The notes beneath the pieces are model-generated. The model worked only from the letters and a program-made list of their open reading frames with translations. It searched no databases and was not told the origin of the DNA. The position numbers were made by a program, and so were the translations under genes. Positions 6,975-13,754 of a stretch of 19,666 nucleotides of DNA are shown piece by piece; the stretch's first letter is position 1; each line of letters opens with the position of its first letter. Origin of the DNA: CAZQLE01 sp964593905 (lineage in GTDB: Bacteria; Chloroflexota; Anaerolineae; Anaerolineales; Anaerolineaceae); assembly GCA_964593905.1 (NCBI GenBank), contig CAZQLE010000057.1, positions 1 to 19,666 on the forward strand, in the 5' to 3' direction.

Positions 6975-8377
6975 GCTCACCTTTGTTGTTTGTCCTCATC
7001 CCATTAATTGTTTCGATCCTTTTGTGGCTGTTTCGAAAAAGTTTTTTGTTTACCACCATTGCGGCCGGTGTGTTGTGCCTGCTGTTGGCCTTTTTGGCGT
7101 ATCGTTTCCCGGTGAATGCGGTCATCAGGGTTGGGCCGCTCTCTTTTGAGGTCAGCGCGGCGATTGATATTCTCGGCCGGCGTCTGGTGTTGGATTCGGG
7201 CGATTTGCCTTTTCTGGTGTTTATCTATGCCCTGGGTGCGTTATGGATCATGGGTTCGCGGTTGGCCAGAACGTCGCTGACGTTTCCGCCTCTGGCGCTG
7301 GCGATGATCGGTCTGCTCGTTGCGGCGCGGGCTGTGGAACCATTTTTGTATGCGGCGTTATTAATTGAAACCGCCGTGTTGATCAGCATTCCCATGTTCT
7401 CAGAGCCCGGAACCCCGGCAGGACCGGGCTTGCTGCGCTATTTGATTTTTCAAACGCTGGGCATGCCGTTCATTCTGCTGGCCGGGTGGGGGGCTGGTTT
7501 TGTCGAGTCGAACCCTGCCGACCAGGTGCTGCTCACCCGCACGATTTTGATGCTCGGCATGGGCTTTGTGCTCTGGTTGGCGATCTTTCCGTTTTATACC
7601 TGGATGCCGCTTTTGGCAGAAGAATCAAACCCGTATATGGTCGGGTTTGTGATCAGCCTGCTGCCAACCGTGGGTCTGCTTTTCTTTGTAGATTTTCTTA
7701 ATTCGTTTGCCTGGCTGCGGAATTTTGAGCTGCTGTATACGGGTCTGCGCCTGACTGGGGTGCTTATGGTGGTCACCGGGGGGTTCTGGGCGGTATTTCA
7801 GCGCAGCCTGTCGCGGATGATGGCATATGCAGTTATTGTTGAGACCGGGTTCTCGCTGTTGGCGCTCAGCCTGGGCAGCCGGGTGGGGCTGGAGATTTTT
7901 GTAAACCAACTGCTGGCGCGGGTGGTGGCTCTGGCTGCCTGGGCCCTAACCATCTCGCTGCTGCGGCAGGAAATTCCTTTAACCCTTGAAGGGATCAGCG
8001 GTTTGCTCTACCGGCGTTCTTTTGCCGGGGCGTCGCTGCTGTTTAGTTATCTTACCCTGGCGGGCCTGCCTTTGCTGCCGGTGTTCCCATTGCGTTTTTT
8101 GCTGTTGGAACAGATGGCCGCCGTCTCAAACTTGACGGCTGTGTGGGCTGCGCTGGGAAGCGTGGGGTTGTTGGTGGCCGGGCTGAGGGTGCTGGTGGAA
8201 ACCGCCAAACGGCCGGATGAACCGGTGGTCTCACTGCCTGGCCCGGTATCGGTTGAGGTCTGGTTTCAGCGCTTATTAATGGCCGGGGGAATGATATTTT
8301 TGATTTTAATCGGTATTCTGCCGCGGTTTACCGCCAGCGGCATGTTGCGCATTCTTGAGGCATTTAATCGCCTGTAA
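6971..8377 (+). CDS. NuoN/NuoM-like antiporter-type membrane protein lacking the pump lysines
   Basis: This 468 aa protein has about 13 membrane segments and is recognisably a proton-antiporter-family subunit like NuoN. GFVLWLAIFPFYTWMPLL aligns with the family TM7 motif GxxFKxxxxPFHxWLPDA, and FQRSLSRMMAYAVIVETGFSLLAL aligns with the conserved xQxxxKRxLAYSSIxHxGYxLL region. E133 in LLIETAVL matches the TM5 glutamate. At the TM7 lysine position there is W202, the motif histidine is Y209, and the TM8 lysine position is P232. W202 and P232 are 30 residues apart, the same spacing as the two lysines of E. coli NuoN. A normal proton path therefore seems absent. The ATG overlaps the stop of the preceding gene. 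No complex I hydrophilic subunits are in the window, so this is not an ordinary nuo operon. Confidence 0.72.
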   Translation: MSSPLLFVLIPLIVSILLWLFRKSFLFTTIAAGVLCLLLAFLAYRFPVNAVIRVGPLSFEVSAAIDILGRRLVLDSGDLPFLVFIYALGALWIMGSRLARTSLTFPPLALAMIGLLVAARAVEPFLYAALLIETAVLISIPMFSEPGTPAGPGLLRYLIFQTLGMPFILLAGWGAGFVESNPADQVLLTRTILMLGMGFVLWLAIFPFYTWMPLLAEESNPYMVGFVISLLPTVGLLFFVDFLNSFAWLRNFELLYTGLRLTGVLMVVTGGFWAVFQRSLSRMMAYAVIVETGFSLLALSLGSRVGLEIFVNQLLARVVALAAWALTISLLRQEIPLTLEGISGLLYRRSFAGASLLFSYLTLAGLPLLPVFPLRFLLLEQMAAVSNLTAVWAALGSVGLLVAGLRVLVETAKRPDEPVVSLPGPVSVEVWFQRLLMAGGMIFLILIGILPRFTASGMLRILEAFNRL

Positions 8378-8453
8378 AATGTCTCGAAAATCGCGGAACA
8401 TGCCGTCTTAAAGTGGAAGACCCAAAATATGTCGGGGCTGCCAGGGTATTTTA

Positions 8454-8480
8454 TTGTGACTTGATTGGATTTGGTATAAT
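8454..8480 (+). promoter_or_regulatory. Promoter for the coiled-coil gene and probably selB
   Basis: A perfect TATAAT at 8475-8480 is preceded by TGG (extended -10). An upstream TTGTGA at 8454-8459 gives a short 15-base spacer; TTATTG at 8451-8456 would give 18. No clear terminator is seen between the membrane trio (stop 8377) and this site, so read-through is possible. Confidence 0.62.
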
Positions 8481-8485
8481 GCTTT

Positions 8486-8513
8486 CATGTCGATTACTCC
8501 CCTGATCGGCATG
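8486..8513 (+). promoter_or_regulatory. Hairpin / inverted repeat at the expected transcript start
   Basis: CATGTCGAT (8486-8494) pairs with ATCGGCATG (8505-8513). This gives a 9-bp stem with one G-U pair and the loop TACTCCCCTG. It starts 6 bases after the -10 box, so the stem would form the very 5' end of the mRNA. As DNA it could instead be a repressor operator covering the start site. No U-run follows, so it is not an intrinsic terminator. Confidence 0.4.
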
Positions 8514-8574
8514 ATTTGTATTATTGTTTGACTTTGAATTTGCACCCCCTGAAAGACACTCAAGTGAGGCACTC

Positions 8575-9758
8575 ATGGATCTGGATCAGGTAGTTAAACG
8601 CCTTGAATGGCTGGATGATGAACGACGAAAAGATAAATTGACCATTGCCACCCTCGAAGAACGGGTGGTTATGCTGGAAGGGAATCTGCCTGCCATTCAG
8701 GAAGAACTGAAAGAAATTAGCGCCGAAGTCTCACGCCTGTCGATGATGGTTGCCCGTTTTGACCAGTTGGATACTGCGCTGGCCCAGCTTCGGGTGGATC
8801 TTTCNNNNNNNNNNCAATTGAACTGGAAGAAAAAACCCGCCTGGAACAGCAGCGCGATATGGATAAAATTCGCCGCGCGGACCTTGAATCACTCAACCGT
8901 TCGGTGGGCGAGGTGCGCAAAGGATTGGAGCCAATTCCAGATCTGAAAAAAGGGCTGCAACTTCGAATGGATGAAGATTTCAGGTTGAGCCGGCTGATTG
9001 AAGAAGTGGAACAGAAGATTGAAGAAAACCAGCGGCACGACGAAGAGTATCGCCGCGCCCAAAAATTGATGGAAGAAGGCCGGCGGCAGGATGCCAAGCG
9101 TTTGACCGATCTTCAATCTGAGGTTGCGGCATTTCGCAAGCGGTTGGATGAGCAGCGCGGCAAGGTGGACATGAACTCGGATTCTGCCCGCAAGCTTGAA
9201 CTGCGCATTACCGAACTGCAAAACGCTGAAAGTGAACGCCGCCAGGCGCAAACAGCGTTCATTGACAAGCAAAACCTGGCGCTGGTGGAGCGTGAACGGG
9301 TCTGGAAAGAATGGCAGGCCAGCTTTGAAGATATTATTGGCAAGGCAGTGAACCTTGAAACCCAACTTCAGGCGCTGGATGTGACCCACCGTGCTGTCAA
9401 ACGTTCGCAGGAAGCCTTTGACGATATTACCCAGCGATTTGACCGCCGGGTGAACGAGATTACCGAGATGCAGCGTCTGGTCGAGGAGCGTTTCCGCCAG
9501 GAATGGGTTTCTTTTAAATCGGATGATCAGAAACGCTGGACAAACTACTCTCTCACTCAGGAAGAGCAGCAGCGCGAATATAACCGCCAGTCTGAAAAAC
9601 TGGTGGAACGGCTGGTGAATCTTGAAGACCTTACTCAAGATTTGCGAGACTTCTTCCATCAGCAGGATGAGGATATTCACAAGCGTCTGCAAGATTTATT
9701 GGCCCTGTCGCGCAGTTGGATCGAACAATACGAACGGATCAGCTCCCGCTCACGCTGA
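8575..9758 (+). CDS. Long coiled-coil protein, unknown function (interrupted by assembly gap)
   Basis: I do not recognise this protein. It is soluble-looking, very rich in E, Q, R, K and L with few G or P, and shows heptad-like spacing over nearly its whole length, typical of a continuous coiled coil. There is no signal peptide or membrane helix. The start at 8575 has AAGTGAGG 5 bases upstream; a TTG 17 codons earlier is less likely. Seventy-six residues precede the run of N at 8805-8814. After it, from 8817, 313 residues follow in a different frame. If it is one gene, as the matching composition suggests, the true gap length must leave remainder 2 when divided by 3, so ten N is a placeholder. 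The C-terminal part has scattered tryptophans (WKEW, EWVSF, KRWTNY) and ends SRSWIEQYERISSRSR. selB begins 14 bases after the stop, so co-transcription is likely. A structural or scaffold role is only a guess. Confidence 0.75.
8805..8814. other. Assembly gap (10 N)
   Basis: Ten ambiguous bases lie inside the coiled-coil gene. The coding frame differs on the two sides, so the real missing length is not ten if the gene is intact. Confidence 0.98.
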
Positions 9759-9772
9759 ACCGTGGAGAGAAC

Positions 9773-11680
9773 ATGATGCGTGTTATTGGAACAGCCGGTC
9801 ATGTCGATCATGGCAAATCGACCCTGGTGCAGGCGCTGACGGGTACACACCCGGACCGGCTTAAAGAAGAGCAGGCCCGCGAAATGACCATTGAGCTGGG
9901 TTTTGCGTTTATGAATCTGCCGTCGGGCGAGACGGTTGGAATTGTGGATGTTCCCGGTCATCGTGATTTCATCGAGAATATGCTGGCCGGTGTGGGAGGG
10001 ATTGACGCGGTGTTGTTTGTGGTTGCGGCCGATGAAGGCGTTATGCCGCAAACCCGCGAACATCTCTCCATTCTTGATATCCTCCAGATTCAGGGCGGGG
10101 TGATCGCGCTGACCAAAATTGACATGATCGATGACCCCGACTGGCTGGATATGGTAGAGCTGGACGTGCGCGAAGCCGTGCGCGGAACGGTGCTGGCCGA
10201 AGCGCCGGTTGTGCGGGTTTCGGCGCGCAGCGGGGCTGGAGTTTCTGGCTTGATCGAAAAACTGGAAACCTGTCTGGCCGAACGCCCGCCGCGGCCTGAT
10301 CTGGGCCGGCCGCGTTTGCCGGTGGACCGGGTATTCACCATCTCGGGTTTTGGGACGGTGGTGACGGGAACCTTGCTGGATGGCACCCTTCAGGTGGGGG
10401 ATGAGGTGGAAGTGCTGCCAGATGGGTTGAAGGGGCGCATTCGCGGGCTGCAAAGCCATAAACTGAAGACGGTGACAGCCTCTCCTGGAAGCCGGACGGC
10501 GGTTAACATCTCGGGGATTGATGTGGATGAAATTCGGCGCGGTGAGGTGATCGCCCACCCCGGCAAATATAAACCTACCCGGCGCATGGATGTGCGTTTT
10601 AAACTGCTGGCAGATGTTTCGGCCCCATTAAAGCATAATACCGCGGTGAAATTTTTTATCGGCGCAGCCGAAGTGCTGGCGCGCGTGCGCACCCTGGGCT
10701 GTGAAGAACTGCTCCCTGGCCAGGAGGGATGGCTGCAACTTGAACTGGAAACACCGGTCACGGCAGTGCGCGGTGACCGCTATATTTTGAGGCGGCCTTC
10801 TCCCGGCGAAACACTGGGGGGTGGGGCCGTGCTCGACCCCCAGCCCGATCAGCGCCATAGGCGCTTTGCGGCCGGGGTTCTTAAACGGTTGGAATCGCTG
10901 CAAAACGGCGCACCGGAAGATGTCTTGTTTCAGGCTGCAATTGCGCTGGGCACAGCGCCGGCTAAAGAAATTGTCGCCCGTGCCCGGCTGGGTGTGGACG
11001 AAGCCGCGGCAGCGTTGAATGAGCTTATCCGACAGGGGCTGCTGATTGCACTGGAGGGGGGGGCGGTGACTGTTTCGGGGGATATGCAGATGATCTCACT
11101 GCCCGGCTGGAATGCGTTGACCCAGAAGGCGGTCAAAGAACTGGCCCAGTACCATCATTCCTATCCGCTCAGGGTTGGGATTCCGCGGGAGGAATTAAAA
11201 AGCCGGCTGAAACTGACCCCCAAATTGTTTAATCTGTTTTTGAAGCGCTGGGTAAACGAAAATGTACTGGTGGAAGGCGTTTCATGGGCGGCGCTGCCGG
11301 AGCATCGGGTGGTGTTTAGCCCGGCGCAGAAAAAACTGGCCGACCAGCTTCTGGCGCAGTTTGCTGCCGCGCCTTTTGCCCCGCCTTCGGTCAAAGAGGC
11401 CGAAACCACCGTGGGCGAAGCGCTTTTCAATGCCCTGGTAGAAAATGGTACCCTGATGCAGGTTTCACAGGAGATTGTTTTTCGCCGGGAAGAGTTTGAG
11501 CAAATGATCGCGGCGGTTCGTGAGCATTTTGCGGCGCAGCCCACGCTGACCCTGGCAGAATTCCGCGACCGGTTTAACACCAGCCGCAAATATGCCCAGG
11601 CCATGTTGGAGCATCTGGACAGCACCGGTCTTACCCTGCGCGAGGGAGATGTGCGCCGGCTGCGCAGCGGCCGAAAATGA
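9773..11680 (+). CDS. selB: Selenocysteine-specific translation elongation factor SelB
   Basis: This 635 aa GTPase is predicted to deliver selenocysteyl-tRNA to UGA codons marked by a SECIS hairpin. The GTPase domain shows GTAGHVDHGKST (residues 6-17), the switch segment REMTIELGF, DVPGH (59-63) and TKID (114-117). EF-Tu-like domain II (FTISGFGTVVTGTLLDG) and domain III follow. The C-terminal 250 residues are winged-helix repeats ending in LAEFRDRFNTSRKYAQAMLEHLD and a basic tail, the SelB SECIS-binding signature that separates it from EF-Tu and eIF2-gamma. Length matches known SelB (about 610-635 aa). GGAGAG lies 3 bases before the first ATG and 6 before the second; the start could be either. 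Oddities: REMT replaces the usual RG[IM]T, and DVPGHRDF has an EF-1A-like ending. selA, selC and selD are not in the window. Confidence 0.93.
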   Translation: MMRVIGTAGHVDHGKSTLVQALTGTHPDRLKEEQAREMTIELGFAFMNLPSGETVGIVDVPGHRDFIENMLAGVGGIDAVLFVVAADEGVMPQTREHLSILDILQIQGGVIALTKIDMIDDPDWLDMVELDVREAVRGTVLAEAPVVRVSARSGAGVSGLIEKLETCLAERPPRPDLGRPRLPVDRVFTISGFGTVVTGTLLDGTLQVGDEVEVLPDGLKGRIRGLQSHKLKTVTASPGSRTAVNISGIDVDEIRRGEVIAHPGKYKPTRRMDVRFKLLADVSAPLKHNTAVKFFIGAAEVLARVRTLGCEELLPGQEGWLQLELETPVTAVRGDRYILRRPSPGETLGGGAVLDPQPDQRHRRFAAGVLKRLESLQNGAPEDVLFQAAIALGTAPAKEIVARARLGVDEAAAALNELIRQGLLIALEGGAVTVSGDMQMISLPGWNALTQKAVKELAQYHHSYPLRVGIPREELKSRLKLTPKLFNLFLKRWVNENVLVEGVSWAALPEHRVVFSPAQKKLADQLLAQFAAAPFAPPSVKEAETTVGEALFNALVENGTLMQVSQEIVFRREEFEQMIAAVREHFAAQPTLTLAEFRDRFNTSRKYAQAMLEHLDSTGLTLREGDVRRLRSGRK

Positions 11681-11710
11681 TTCTGGTTTTTAAAATCGGC
11701 CGAAATTGCA

Positions 11711-11740
11711 TTGACAGAATCTTCCATCTGAGCGTATAAT
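11711..11740 (+). promoter_or_regulatory. Near-perfect sigma-70 promoter for rplU-rpmA-rpmE
   Basis: TTGACA (11711-11716) and TATAAT (11735-11740) are both exact consensus hexamers, 18 bases apart. Transcription would start near 11747, giving a leader of about 110 bases before rplU. This fits a highly expressed ribosomal-protein operon. Confidence 0.88.
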
Positions 11741-11754
11741 TGCGTCTGCCTTAT

Positions 11755-11826
11755 CCCCGGAATAAAACGGGGCGGGTTATTCTGTTGTATCCCCAACTTC
11801 CCCGCACTCGGGCGCGAAAAAGCGCG
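11755..11826 (+). promoter_or_regulatory. rplU 5' leader with two small hairpins
   Basis: CCCCG (11755-11759) can pair with CGGGG (11768-11772), and CGCG (11813-11816) with CGCG (11823-11826) around an A-rich loop. L21 leaders that bind a ribosomal protein are known in other bacteria. I cannot show that this one belongs to that family. Confidence 0.3.
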
Positions 11827-11859
11827 TGCGCTGCGGCGAAGTGAAGATTGGAGAAAAAG

Positions 11860-12165
11860 ATGAAGTATGCAATTGTTGAAAGTGGCGGCAAGCAGTTTAA
11901 GGCCGTCGAAGGTTCCAGCATCGTTGTGGACCTGCTGAAAAGCGAAGCTGGCCAGTCAGTAGACCTGGATGTGCTTCTCCTGGTTGATGGCGACAAAGTT
12001 ACCGTAGGTACCCCCTATATTGACGATGTCAAAGTAAAAGCCACCAATCTGGGCATGCTGAAGGGTCCGAAGCTCGTGGTATTCAAGTACCGCCCGAAGA
12101 AACACTACCGCAAGAAGACCGGACACCGCCAGCAATATACCCGTCTGCAAATTGAAACAATTTAA
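11860..12165 (+). CDS. rplU: 50S ribosomal protein L21
   Basis: This 101 aa protein is L21 of the large ribosomal subunit, which binds 23S rRNA. It starts MKYAIVESGGKQFK, the typical L21 opening. The middle carries DKVTVGTPYIDDVKV, and the end has the conserved basic block KYRPKKHYRKKTGHRQQYT. The length is normal. The ATG at 11860 has GGAG 6 bases upstream; a TTG four codons earlier overlaps that SD and is rejected. rpmA follows after 12 bases, the usual L21-L27 order. It is the first gene after the strong promoter at 11711-11740. Confidence 0.97.
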   Translation: MKYAIVESGGKQFKAVEGSSIVVDLLKSEAGQSVDLDVLLLVDGDKVTVGTPYIDDVKVKATNLGMLKGPKLVVFKYRPKKHYRKKTGHRQQYTRLQIETI

Positions 12166-12177
12166 GGAGTAGGAATA

Positions 12178-12447
12178 ATGGCACATAAGAAGGGTGGCGG
12201 TTCCAGCCGCAACGGTCGCGATAGCAATTCACAGCGTTTGGGCGTCAAACGCTTTGCCGGTCAGTTTGTCCTCTCGGGAAATATTCTGGTCCGCCAGCGC
12301 GGCACCAAAATTAAGCCGGGTTTGAATGTCAAAGTTGGCCGGGATGATACCCTGTTTGCAGTTGCAGATGGTATTGTCTCATACGAAACTCTGCCCGATG
12401 GCCGCAAACGCGTCAGCATTCTGCCCGAAGTAGTGGCAGAGGCATAA
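12178..12447 (+). CDS. rpmA: 50S ribosomal protein L27
   Basis: This 89 aa protein is L27, whose N-terminus reaches toward the peptidyl-transferase centre. It begins directly with MAHKKGGGSSRNGRDSNSQR. There is therefore no cleavable N-terminal extension of the kind found in Firmicutes L27. The central GNILVRQRGTKIKPG motif is typical, and the length is normal. AAGGAG (12164-12169) overlaps the rplU stop and lies 8 bases from the ATG, so the two are co-translated from one message. Confidence 0.97.
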   Translation: MAHKKGGGSSRNGRDSNSQRLGVKRFAGQFVLSGNILVRQRGTKIKPGLNVKVGRDDTLFAVADGIVSYETLPDGRKRVSILPEVVAEA

Positions 12448-12452
12448 TTTCT

Positions 12453-12487
12453 TGCAGCGCCGGGCCGCACAGCGTTCGGCGGTTGCA
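12453..12487 (+). promoter_or_regulatory. Hairpin in the rpmA-rpmE intergenic region (possible L31 leader)
   Basis: TGCA (12453-12456) plus CGCCG (12458-12462) pair with CGGCG (12477-12481) plus TGCA (12484-12487), with a small internal bulge and a 14-base loop. No U-run follows, so it does not look like a terminator. The rpmE SD (AAAGGA, 12498-12503) follows it. Several L31 leader RNA families are described in other phyla. This one is only a structural candidate. Confidence 0.35.
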
Positions 12488-12513
12488 GGGGTTCATGAAA
12501 GGATTAGATTTCC

Positions 12514-12978
12514 ATGAAGAAGGGTATTCACCCCAATTATTATCCCGATGCACAGGTAACCTGCGCGTGCGGTAACACCTGGGTCACAGGTTCAACTCGG
12601 AAGACCATCCGTACTGAAATCTGCTCCAAGTGCCATCCGTTCTTCACGGGTCAGCAGCAGCGCTTGATTGACATCGAAGGTCAGGTCGACCGCTTCTATC
12701 GCCGTTTGCAGGCACGCCAGGAATACATCGACACTCAGAAGACCCGCGAAACCTCGCGCACTTCTATGGATCGCCCGATGGCCGAGTTTGAATTGAGCTC
12801 ACGCGTGGTGGATGCACTGGCAAAAGCCGGCATTCTGACCATTGGTCAGTTTATTGAAAAATTGGCCGGCGGTGATCAAGCTGTTCTGGATATTGAAGGC
12901 TTTGGCCGCAAATCGCTGATCGATCTGAAGAAGAAACTTCGCTCTTTCGGTTATGCGCTTCCGGCTTCTGTAGAGTAA
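12514..12978 (+). CDS. rpmE: 50S ribosomal protein L31 with C-terminal RNA polymerase alpha-CTD-like domain
   Basis: This 154 aa protein has two parts. Residues 1 to about 70 are a zinc-type L31: MKKGIHPNYYPD, then C17/C19 (CACGN) and C37/C40 (CSKCHPFFTG) as zinc ligands. Normal L31 is about 66-90 aa. After a polar linker (about 71-88), residues 89-149 match the helix-hairpin-helix C-terminal domain of the RNA polymerase alpha subunit: ELSSRVVDALAKAGILTIGQ and IEGFGRKSLIDLKKKL align with E. coli ELTVRSANCLKAEAI and TPNLGKKSLTEIKDVL. The DNA-contacting residues R265, G296, K298 and S299 of E. coli alpha are kept as R97, G131, K133 and S134; N268 is D100. It is the last gene before a strong terminator. 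The fusion could let L31 touch DNA, RNA or polymerase partners, which is inference. Confidence 0.9.
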   Translation: MKKGIHPNYYPDAQVTCACGNTWVTGSTRKTIRTEICSKCHPFFTGQQQRLIDIEGQVDRFYRRLQARQEYIDTQKTRETSRTSMDRPMAEFELSSRVVDALAKAGILTIGQFIEKLAGGDQAVLDIEGFGRKSLIDLKKKLRSFGYALPASVE

Positions 12979-12997
12979 TTTGAACTGAGATTGTATG

Positions 12998-13029
12998 AAA
13001 AGGCTGCCGTGTCAACGGCAGCCTTTTTT
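12998..13029 (+). terminator. Intrinsic terminator after rpmE
   Basis: AAGGCTGCCGT (13000-13010) and ACGGCAGCCTT (13015-13025) form a perfect 11-bp stem around the tetraloop GTCA, directly followed by a T-run to 13029. It ends the rplU-rpmA-rpmE transcript. The minus-strand complement also has an A/T-flanked stem, but no gene points into it from the right. Confidence 0.95.
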
Positions 13030-13161
13030 GTTTTGTGCGCCGATTTCGGCTCTTTATTCAGCAGCGCAGAGAAGCGGGGGCGCAATCCCCAATTCCGGGG
13101 GAAAAATAGGGTAAAATCGAAAATAGTAAATGACTCATTCAATTTTATCGAGAGAGGGTCG

Positions 13162-13743
13162 ATGAAACATACCACAGGCTCGCTGGAAGTTGTGTGCGGT
13201 TCTATGTTTTGTGGAAAAACGGAGGAGTTGATTCGCCGCCTGCGCCGGGCAGAAATTGCCCGCCAGAAGGTGCAGGTTTATAAACCGGCGATCGATAACC
13301 GGTATGATCAGATGAAGGTGATGTCTCACGCGGGTATGGCGTTTGACGCACTGCCCATTCGGAATGCGGCTGATATCCTTTCTAATCTCGGGCCAGATAC
13401 GACTGTAGTGGGTATTGATGAAGCCCAGTTTTTGGATGTGGAGATCGTTCCGGTGATCAAAGTGTTGGCCGATAAGGGCATTCGCGTGATTGCCGCCGGA
13501 CTCGACCAGGATTTTCGAGGTGAGCCTTTTGGGTGTATGCCGCAGTTGATGGCCATTGCCGAACGGGTGGATAAATTGCAAGCAATTTGCATGATCTGTG
13601 GTGAACCGGCCAGCCGCACGCAGCGTCTGGTTAACGGAAAGCCTGCGCGCTATGATGATGATGTGGTCATCGTTGGCGCCTCTGAAATGTACGAAGCCCG
13701 CTGCCGCCTGCACCATGAAGTGCCGCGCGGTCATTCTGATTGA
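13162..13743 (+). CDS. tdk: Thymidine kinase (type II, zinc-containing)
   Basis: This 193 aa cytosolic enzyme phosphorylates thymidine to dTMP with ATP, in pyrimidine salvage. The P-loop GSMFCGKT lies at residues 13-20. VVGIDEAQFLD carries the magnesium/catalytic acid (D86, E87). The zinc-lasso ligands are C143, C146 (CMICG), C181 and H184 (CRLHH). FRGEPFGCMPQLMAIAE matches the family loop. The length is typical for the tetrameric bacterial type. GAGAGGG lies 3 bases before the ATG; the open frame upstream runs into the terminator and is not coding. rpmE-tdk adjacency is also seen in Firmicutes. The 130 bases upstream hold no promoter I would defend beyond a weak TAAAAT at 13112-13117. hpt starts 11 bases after the stop. 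Confidence 0.95.
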   Translation: MKHTTGSLEVVCGSMFCGKTEELIRRLRRAEIARQKVQVYKPAIDNRYDQMKVMSHAGMAFDALPIRNAADILSNLGPDTTVVGIDEAQFLDVEIVPVIKVLADKGIRVIAAGLDQDFRGEPFGCMPQLMAIAERVDKLQAICMICGEPASRTQRLVNGKPARYDDDVVIVGASEMYEARCRLHHEVPRGHSD

Positions 13744-13754
13744 TTGAGGTCCTT

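Noticed and set aside
8889..9692. 267-codon open frame on the minus strand
   Set aside because: Antisense to the coiled-coil gene. Its F/L-rich translation is the complement of a Glu/Lys/Gln-rich coding strand, not a real membrane protein.
9677..10558. 293-codon open frame on the minus strand
   Set aside because: Antisense to the GTPase domain of selB; no recognisable domain or SD.
11668..11702. CGGCCGA/TCGGCCG hairpin across the selB stop codon
   Set aside because: A 7-bp stem with a long 21-base loop, not followed by a T-run. The repeats are palindromic and may pair only by chance.
13112..13117. TAAAAT as a tdk promoter -10 box
   Set aside because: No -35 hexamer or extended -10 at the right spacing.
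12991..13161. N-terminal extension of thymidine kinase
   Set aside because: It would begin inside the rpmE terminator. The ATG at 13162 has an SD and matches family N-termini.
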